Part shown: positions 1-5,630 of the stretch, piece after piece
Layout of the letters: each line of letters opens with the position of its first letter
Position numbering within the stretch: the first letter of the stretch is position 1
From: Eggerthellales bacterium UBA948
GTDB lineage: Bacteria; Actinomycetota; Coriobacteriia; Coriobacteriales; UBA8131
Length of the DNA stretch: 7,793 nt
Direction of reading: 5' to 3'
NCBI GenBank assembly: GCA_002293265.1
Contig: DBCW01000065.1
Span: forward strand, 1-7,793
Position numbers and translations under genes: made by a program
The notes under the pieces: model-generated
The model's database searches: none
What the model was told of the DNA's origin: nothing
Seen by the model: the letters and a program-made list of their open reading frames with translations, nothing else

Positions 1-25
1 GGCACAAGTCGCTGTTTGTTCTCAG

Positions 26-49
26 ATAAATACAAAACACATAAATACA
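26..49. repeat. Direct repeat ATAAATACA (two copies)
   Basis: The 9-mer ATAAATACA occurs at 26-34 and again at 41-49, separated by six bases (AAACAC). The second copy ends exactly before the GTGTG at 50-54. Its first seven bases (41-47) are perfectly complementary to TATTTAT at 293-299, in the loop of the GGATA/TATCC hairpin. The repeat is real in the sequence. Its significance is uncertain because the motif is short and AT-rich. Confidence 0.5.
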
Positions 50-420
50 GTGTGGGCAGAACGTACAGTTGTTGAATGTTAAACTGCTGGTGCGTCACGT
101 GAGCAGTAGGCGTTAAAAGGTTAAGATGGATTTGAACAAGTAGCTCGCGAGAATGTGCAGTGGATCAAACTGGCCCAGGGTAGGAGCCAGTGACGAGATT
201 TTGAGAACACAACAATTAGGGACGGAGAATGTATTGAACAGACGAGTGAGCCCCACTTTCTAAAGTTGGACGGCGTTACGCAAGGATACAGTTATTTATC
301 ATATCCGCATACGAAGTCAAAATGCTGATCACACTTCAGACGCATTTTATTTCCAAGAAAATATCTCTATAATGCTGTTGGAAGTCTGAACAGGCCCATG
401 TATGTAGCAGATATTCTACT
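50..420 (+). mobile_element. Possible 5' fragment of a group II intron (structured RNA-like block)
   Basis: Seen directly: GTGTG at 50-54, matching the GUGYG that starts group II introns, followed by a series of perfect stems. These are 83-88 with 102-107 (ACTGCT/AGCAGT), 169-174 with 186-191 (ACTGGC/GCCAGT) enclosed by 144-147 with 194-197 (CTCG/CGAG), 255-259 with 262-266 (ACTTT/AAAGT), 284-288 with 302-306 (GGATA/TATCC, 13-nt loop), 335-341 with 384-390 (TTCAGAC/GTCTGAA), and 404-407 with 416-419 (GTAG/CTAC). Purine-rich joiners of GAACA type lie between them. Known of the family: domain I is a large branched structure, with EBS1 sitting in a stem-loop. The identification is inference. I see no domain V or VI and no reverse transcriptase, so at most this is a remnant. 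Another structured RNA or chance pairing remains possible. Confidence 0.35.
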
Positions 421-471
421 GAAGAGAATTTTGTTGATATTTACTACACTTAATTTTTTTTCCACTTATTT

Positions 472-1680
472 ATGTTTCAAAAAACACGAATTTGGGAAAA
501 ATCCGATAGTCCTCGTATGGACGCAAAGTTTTTCTCTAGTAGGCATGACCATATTCTCGTTTACGCAAAAAATATCGACACAGTTGAAATTAATCGACTG
601 AGCACCACAGAAGTCCCGAGTCATTATAATAAGACAGATGAAAGTGGGCGCCGCTATTACCTAAAGCCTTTACGGGCTATGGGTGCAGAGGATGATCGTG
701 CTTCTCGCCCCACGCTCTACTTTGCATTAACCGCTCCTGATGGAACGGAGATATTGCCTGTTCGAGCTGATGGCTCAGATGGAAGATGGCGCTGGAGTCG
801 AGAAAGAATAGATGAAAACCCAGAATTGCTTGAATGGGTAAACGGAAGAAAGGGTTGGGCACCTTACTATAAGATTTTTGCTGATACCTCTACAGGTACC
901 CCTCCTGAAACCCTCTGGCGTCATGAGGAAGTGGGTAGCAATCGCACGTCAAAGATTGAGATGACACAGGTTTTTGGCGGTGATAAATCCTTTGATACTC
1001 CTAAACCAGAGGCATTAGTTCAACGAGTTTTGCAAATTGGAAGCGTTGAGGGCGACCTTGTCATTGATAGCTTTCTCGGTTCTGGCACAACCGCCGCAGT
1101 TGCTCACAAAATGGGTCGCCGATATATTGGTATAGAATACAACGGTACAGCCTATTCACATTGTTATCCACGATTAAAAGCAGTAGTTGATGGTGAGCAA
1201 GGTGGCATTAGTAGAGCTCAAAACTGGCATGGCGGCGGCGGGTTTAAGTTCTATGAACTCGCACCGACGTTGATTGTAAAGGATAAGCATGGAAATCCCG
1301 TAATCAGCGGCAAATACAATGCACAGATGCTTGTTGCGGCAATCTCGAAACTCAATGGCTATGCGTATGCGCCTGATGCTGATGTGTTTTGGAAGCAAGG
1401 CTTGAGCCAAGCGGGCAGCTTCATCTATGTTACGACCGAGTATCTAACGGCGGCACAGCTTGACGATATTGCCCGTGAATTGCCAGAATACGAGCGTTTG
1501 CTTATCTGCGCTCCCGCATTCGACATCGGTCTCGGCAAGCGGTATGAGAATATCAACATCCGTAAAATCCCGCAGTCGGTACTGGATAAATGTGAATACG
1601 GAGCGGATAACTATAATCTGAACATTGTCAATCCGCCCGAACTGGATGAGGAAGAATGGGAGGACTGCGAAGATGCTTAA
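472..1680 (+). CDS. mod: Type III DNA methyltransferase (Mod), N-terminally truncated, probably inactive
   Basis: The 402-codon frame encodes the C-terminal two thirds of a beta-class (N4/N6) DNA methyltransferase of the type III R-M Mod family. These proteins use AdoMet to methylate a base in the recognition site and supply target recognition for Res. Visible are the SRHDHILVYAKN segment at residues 23-34, FDTPKP at 174-179, the AdoMet-binding motif DSFLGSGTT at 199-207 with GRRYIGIE at 215-222, and the conserved tail GEQGGIS...NWHGGGGFKFYELAP at 241-265. The catalytic DPPY motif, which precedes motif I in this class, is absent, as are roughly the first 200 residues expected for a protein normally about 600 long. 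Family-like sequence begins near IWEKSDSP, at about 490. The ATG at 472 has no Shine-Dalgarno sequence and follows an in-frame TAA at 451, so it is only the first available start. The 3' end overlaps res by 8 nt. I am sure of the family; function as encoded here is unlikely. Confidence 0.88.
   Translation: MFQKTRIWEKSDSPRMDAKFFSSRHDHILVYAKNIDTVEINRLSTTEVPSHYNKTDESGRRYYLKPLRAMGAEDDRASRPTLYFALTAPDGTEILPVRADGSDGRWRWSRERIDENPELLEWVNGRKGWAPYYKIFADTSTGTPPETLWRHEEVGSNRTSKIEMTQVFGGDKSFDTPKPEALVQRVLQIGSVEGDLVIDSFLGSGTTAAVAHKMGRRYIGIEYNGTAYSHCYPRLKAVVDGEQGGISRAQNWHGGGGFKFYELAPTLIVKDKHGNPVISGKYNAQMLVAAISKLNGYAYAPDADVFWKQGLSQAGSFIYVTTEYLTAAQLDDIARELPEYERLLICAPAFDIGLGKRYENINIRKIPQSVLDKCEYGADNYNLNIVNPPELDEEEWEDCEDA
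1658..1663 (+). promoter_or_regulatory. Ribosome binding site deciding the res start
   Basis: GGGAGG lies inside the end of mod, nine bases before the ATG at 1673. It supports that start over the upstream TTG at 1625 and ATG at 1646 in the same frame, neither of which gives family-like N-terminal sequence. Its position within mod indicates translational coupling of the two subunits. Confidence 0.75.
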
Positions 1681-4459
1681 AGAATCGTATTCTGAAAAAT
1701 CTTACACCTACCACTCAAAGTACATCGACAACCGCCTCGCCCTCCGCCCACCGCAAAAGGAGAGCTTGGAGCGGTTTGCTCGTATTGTGGATATTTTGTC
1801 TCTCTCTAAAACCCCGGATTTAGATAAAGAGCTCGCAGGCATCCGCGCGTTCTTTCCGACGTTGTCCAGTTTTGAGCGGGATTTTCCGTCAGTGTGCTTC
1901 GCTCTTGCTACGGGCATAGGAAAAACCCGTTTGATGGGGGCGATGATTGCCTACCTCCTCTATGAAAAAGGGGTAAAGAACTTTTTTGTGATGGCTCCGA
2001 ACCTTACGATATACAAAAAGCTGAAAAATGACCTCGGAAATCCAAACAGTGAAAAGTATGTTTTTCGAGGATTGGATAAATTTATAAATGCTCCTCGCAT
2101 CATTGATGGTGATAATTATGAGGAGTTCCGAAGCCGTCAATACTCACTTGAGGATTATGAGCGGCATGGCGACCTTGTCGTGAACAGAGCAAGCGATATA
2201 ACCATTAACGTTTTCAATATCAGCAAGTTGAACTCCGAGAGCGGGCGGATGCGTCGTTTGCAGGAGGTTCTTGGTCAGTCCTATTTCGCGTACCTTCAAT
2301 CGCTCCCCGACCTTTGTATCTTCATGGATGAGAGCCATCACTACCACGCAGACAGAGGCTTTGACACTATCAATGAACTCCACCCAATACTCGGTGTGGA
2401 ACTTACCGCTACGCCTCAAATACAGAAGGGTGCAAGAAAAATTGACTTTAAGAATGTGGTATATGAGTATTCTCTCGCTCATGCACTGAATGACGGCTTG
2501 TTCGTCAAAGTTCCAGCCGTGTTTACACGCCGAGACATTTGTGCAGAAGAATATACACCACAGCAGCTTGACCGCGAAAAGCTTAACGATGGCATCCGCA
2601 TCCACGAGGAAACAAAAAGCAGACTGGATGTGTATGCCCGTACTCACGGCAAGCCTGTAATCAAGCCATTTGTACTTGTGGTCGCAAGAGATACCAATCA
2701 TTCGAAAGAAATCCGAGATTACCTTGTGTCTAATGCTTTTTTCGGCGGCTATTATAAGGACAAGGTATTGGAAATCAACTCGGCTCAACGCGGCTCTGAA
2801 AAGGATGAGAATATTGAACTGCTGCTGTCGTTGGAGTTAACTACCAACATGATAGAGATCGTGATCCATGTCAATATGCTCAAAGAAGGGTGGGACGTGA
2901 CGAACCTCTACACGATTGTTCCACTTCGCGCATCAGCATCTGAGACACTAACCGAACAGACCATTGGGCGTGGGCTTCGCTTGCCTTATGGTCAACGGAC
3001 TGGCGAAGATGAAGTGGACAGACTCTCCATTGTCAGCCATGACCGCTACCAAGCCATCGTTGACCTCGCCAATGACCCGAACTCCCTCGTCCGCAAGGTT
3101 TACTATATCGAGGAGCAGGAACTTTCCGAGAATGACTCCGAACGTGAAACCGTGCATCTTCCTACGGTCTACGATGCTTTGACCACCGGCGAGAGTTTCA
3201 CCGAGCAGTTGATGCTTACCCTGCGTGAAACGGCGACAGAGGAATACAAAGCCGAAAAAACGCCCGATCAGACATTGCGTATTGCCGGTATGGTTCAGAG
3301 CCTTGCGGCGAAAACCGTTGTCGAGTTAAACAGGCAAGTTCGGAATATTAACGCCATCAATGAGCCAAACAACCTAACTGCCGTACAAAACAGTATCGTT
3401 AACGAGACCATACGGCAATTTCCTGAGTTGGCGCTTAAAAAAGAGGACTTGACTGCAGTTGTTGCTGCGGCTATAGAAACCTGCGCCCAAGCGCTCACAG
3501 AGAATGTCATCCCAATTCCGCAGTCTGTTGTTCAGCCCCATACTGAGGTCAAGCGCGGCTTTTACGACTTTACGCTTGATACGAGCCGTATGCACTGGCA
3601 TCCGTCAGATGACACGTTATTAGGAACGGAACTGCAAGAGGGCGGCAAGACGTTCACCTTGGAAACAGGGACGGTAGCCTTTGCAAAGGTTGATACCGTA
3701 GAAAACGAGATAGTCCGTCATATTATCGACCACGACAATGTGGACTACGCAAGCTGCTCCGACCTAATATATTCCCTAATTTCCGACGTTAAACAGCACT
3801 TTTTATCGTACCTGAACAAAGATGAAACGGAAAAGGTAATGCGCGACAGGCAGCGTACCATTGCTGAAATCATCTACGCGCAGATGAATGAGCATTTTTA
3901 CAAAGAAGAGGTAAGCTACAAGGCGGCCAATATGCGCCCGTTTAGCCGTATCGAGCCGAGTTTCGGTGGCAAGTTTAAGACGGATGAAATTTACGATTTG
4001 CGCACCCCACTTCAGCCATCGGACGTGAAATCCAAGATATTCAGTGGTTTCAGGAAGGCGGGGCATACGTTGTACAAGTTTGATAGCGATACCGAGCGCA
4101 CTTTCGCTATTGTTCTTGAGAACGATGATGCCGTCCTGCGTTGGCTGCGTCCTGCGCCACGCCAGTTCAACATCTACTGGGGGCGCGGCGGTGCAAGTAA
4201 GTATGAGCCAGATTTTATCGTTGAGACTGTCGATGCCATTTATATGTGCGAACCAAAATCCAGCCGCAATTTAGAAGATGCAGACGTGCTGGAAAAGAAG
4301 GAAGCCGCAGAAGAATATTGCCGCGCAGCGACCAAGTTCAATGCGGAAAACGGCGGCAAGCCGTGGCGGTATCGTCTTATTCCACACGATGGCATTCGCC
4401 TTAATTCAAGTTTTACCTACTTGGCGAAACAAACACATATTCAACAAAAGTTGGATTAA
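1673..4459 (+). CDS. res: Type III restriction endonuclease Res subunit (SF2 helicase-nuclease)
   Basis: This 928-residue protein appears complete. Res binds Mod, hydrolyses ATP to move along or signal through DNA, and cleaves near an unmodified site. SF2 helicase motifs are all visible: motif I ATGIGKT at residues 79-85, motif II DESHH (DEXH box) at 219-223, motif III LTATP at 244-248, and motif VI TIGRGLR at 430-436. The C-terminal nuclease has the PD-(D/E)XK pattern: P846-D847, then E860-P-K862 at the end of a predicted strand. Length fits the family (about 900-1000). The start at 1673 is chosen for its GGGAGG site; it overlaps the mod stop (ATGCTTAA). sbcD follows after 27 nt. Since type III Res normally needs Mod for target recognition, the truncated Mod upstream suggests that this intact enzyme has no partner here, unless a Mod is supplied elsewhere. 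The helicase and nuclease assignments are secure. Confidence 0.95.
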   Translation: MLKESYSEKSYTYHSKYIDNRLALRPPQKESLERFARIVDILSLSKTPDLDKELAGIRAFFPTLSSFERDFPSVCFALATGIGKTRLMGAMIAYLLYEKGVKNFFVMAPNLTIYKKLKNDLGNPNSEKYVFRGLDKFINAPRIIDGDNYEEFRSRQYSLEDYERHGDLVVNRASDITINVFNISKLNSESGRMRRLQEVLGQSYFAYLQSLPDLCIFMDESHHYHADRGFDTINELHPILGVELTATPQIQKGARKIDFKNVVYEYSLAHALNDGLFVKVPAVFTRRDICAEEYTPQQLDREKLNDGIRIHEETKSRLDVYARTHGKPVIKPFVLVVARDTNHSKEIRDYLVSNAFFGGYYKDKVLEINSAQRGSEKDENIELLLSLELTTNMIEIVIHVNMLKEGWDVTNLYTIVPLRASASETLTEQTIGRGLRLPYGQRTGEDEVDRLSIVSHDRYQAIVDLANDPNSLVRKVYYIEEQELSENDSERETVHLPTVYDALTTGESFTEQLMLTLRETATEEYKAEKTPDQTLRIAGMVQSLAAKTVVELNRQVRNINAINEPNNLTAVQNSIVNETIRQFPELALKKEDLTAVVAAAIETCAQALTENVIPIPQSVVQPHTEVKRGFYDFTLDTSRMHWHPSDDTLLGTELQEGGKTFTLETGTVAFAKVDTVENEIVRHIIDHDNVDYASCSDLIYSLISDVKQHFLSYLNKDETEKVMRDRQRTIAEIIYAQMNEHFYKEEVSYKAANMRPFSRIEPSFGGKFKTDEIYDLRTPLQPSDVKSKIFSGFRKAGHTLYKFDSDTERTFAIVLENDDAVLRWLRPAPRQFNIYWGRGGASKYEPDFIVETVDAIYMCEPKSSRNLEDADVLEKKEAAEEYCRAATKFNAENGGKPWRYRLIPHDGIRLNSSFTYLAKQTHIQQKLD

Positions 4460-4471
4460 TCCATCAAACAG

Positions 4472-4479
4472 TAAAGGAG
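4472..4479 (+). promoter_or_regulatory. Ribosome binding site of sbcD
   Basis: TAAAGGAG sits in the 27-nt gap after res, seven bases before the ATG at 4487. That is ideal spacing. It fixes the sbcD start and shows that sbcD can be translated independently of res. No terminator-like hairpin is present in the gap, so read-through from res is expected. Confidence 0.8.
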
Positions 4480-4486
4480 CCGTTGC

Positions 4487-5630
4487 ATGAAATTCTTTCA
4501 TATATCCGACTTGCACCTTGGAAAGCGCGTCAACGAGTTTTCCATGTTGGAAGACCAAGGTGACATTTTACAAAAAATTGTCATGCTTGCTAAAGAGCAT
4601 AAGCCTGATGCCGTCCTTATTGCAGGCGATGTCTATGACAAGTCTATGCCTATTGTGGAAGCAGTGCAACTGTTGGATAGATTTCTTGTATGGCTCAATG
4701 AGCTGGGGGTTGCTGTTTTTATTATCTCAGGCAACCACGACAATGCGGAGCGCGTTGCGTTTCGGCGCGGAACTGTTTAAGAACAGTAATGTACATATCG
4801 TACAATCGTATAATGGCAAAATGAAACCCGTGACGCTATCCGATGAGCATGGCGATCTCCATATATGGATGTTGCCGTATTTAAGACCGTCCGTTGTTCG
4901 CAGATGTTTTGCTGACAAAGATATTGCCACTTACTCAGATGCCCTTGCCGCCGCTTTGAGTGGCGCTAATCTTGATGCTTCGAAAAGAAACGTACTGATA
5001 ACCCATCAGTTCATAACTGGCGCAATCGCAAGCGAATCTGAAGAAATTTCTGTTGGAGGTTCAGAAAATGTGGATGGTTCGCTTTTTGATAATTTTGATT
5101 ACGTTGCTTTGGGACATCTTCACCGACCGCAAAAAATGGGGCGCGATACCATGAGATATAGCGGAACCCCGCTCAAGTATTCATTTTCAGAAGCAGACCA
5201 CACAAAATCGGTGACGGTTGTCGCTATGGGTAGCAAGGGCAAAGTTGAAATTGCCGAATTACCGCTCATTCCTTTCCGTGATATGCGGGAAGTTCGGGGA
5301 ACGTATAGCGAGGTAATGAATCGCAACAGCTACCGCGACACTAACACGGACGATTATGTCCGCATCGTACTGACCGATGAACAGGATGAGCCTGACGCAA
5401 TGGCAAAACTACGAAATATCTATCCGAACATTATGCGTTTGGAATACGACAATAAACGCACACAAGCAAGCACTTCTTTTGAGACAACGGTGCATGCCAA
5501 TAAGAGAGAACCGTCTCAGCTTTTCGCAGAGCTGTTTGAAAAGCAAAATGGACGACCGATGGACGACAAGCAGTCGGAGTATATAGAAAATTTGTTCAAT
5601 GAAATCTGGCGGGAGGTTGCGCACTCATGA
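4487..5630 (+). pseudogene. sbcD: Exonuclease SbcCD, subunit D (Mre11-type), interrupted by a +1-base frameshift
   Basis: SbcD is the Mn-dependent metallophosphoesterase of the SbcCD complex, which opens DNA hairpins and trims blocked double-strand ends. The N-terminal frame (4487-4780) gives 97 residues with phosphoesterase motifs DLHLG (D8, H10), AGDVYD (D48) and SGNHD (N83, H84). It then meets a TAA. Homologous sequence continues in the next frame from about 4764 to 5630 (GAELFKNSNVHI onward), with ITHQF (H173) and ALGHLH (H210, H212) in the reconstructed numbering. Removing one base from the TTTC at 4760-4763 gives a continuous 380-residue protein ending in TGA, close to the usual 375-410. 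As written, the 97-residue product lacks the last metal ligands and the SbcC-binding C-terminus. Causes could be a sequencing error, a true mutation, or +1 ribosomal slippage at UUU-C. The gene lies 27 nt after res and overlaps sbcC by 4 nt. Confidence 0.92.
5611..5616 (+). promoter_or_regulatory. Ribosome binding site of sbcC
   Basis: GGGAGG near the end of sbcD lies ten bases before the ATG at 5627. Together with the ATGA stop-start overlap it supports coupled translation of sbcD and sbcC. If translation of sbcD ends early at 4780, that coupling would be lost. Confidence 0.7.

Larger units (their letters stand above)
1..470. other. Non-coding leader region upstream of truncated mod
   Basis: No frame on either strand gives a protein I recognise, and stops interrupt the + frames frequently. 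There is no DPPY-encoding stretch, so the missing N-terminal half of the downstream methyltransferase is not here in another frame. The region contains a direct repeat near its start, a run of perfect short inverted repeats between 83 and 419, and a run of eight T at 454-461 just after an in-frame TAA at 451-453. A 67-codon open frame at 398-601 exists, but it overlaps mod in another phase and shows no recognisable motif, so I do not call it a gene. Confidence 0.7.

Noticed and set aside
368..373. Perfect TATAAT that could be a -10 box for the operon
   Set aside because: No TTGACA-like -35 element lies 16-18 bases upstream (only T/A-rich sequence), and the hexamer sits in the loop of the 335-341/384-390 stem. 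One hexamer alone is weak support.
1..470. CRISPR array or tRNA in the leader
   Set aside because: There are only two copies of a 9-mer and no regular spacing, and no cloverleaf with a TTC-type T-loop could be formed.
398..601. 67-codon + frame beginning upstream of mod
   Set aside because: It overlaps mod in another phase and has no ribosome binding site. Its hydrophobic look comes from T-rich sequence at 430-475, and no family resemblance is seen.
1625..1672. Upstream TTG/ATG extension of res
   Set aside because: The extra residues are a frame-shifted reading of the mod C-terminus. The GGGAGG at 1658-1663 points to the ATG at 1673.
2144..2788. 214-codon minus-strand frame inside res
   Set aside because: It is antisense to the conserved helicase core of res. 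Its composition is that of a shadow of the coding strand, and it shows no recognisable domain.
4460..4486. Possible terminator between res and sbcD
   Set aside because: The 27-nt gap contains the sbcD ribosome binding site and no inverted repeat followed by a T run.
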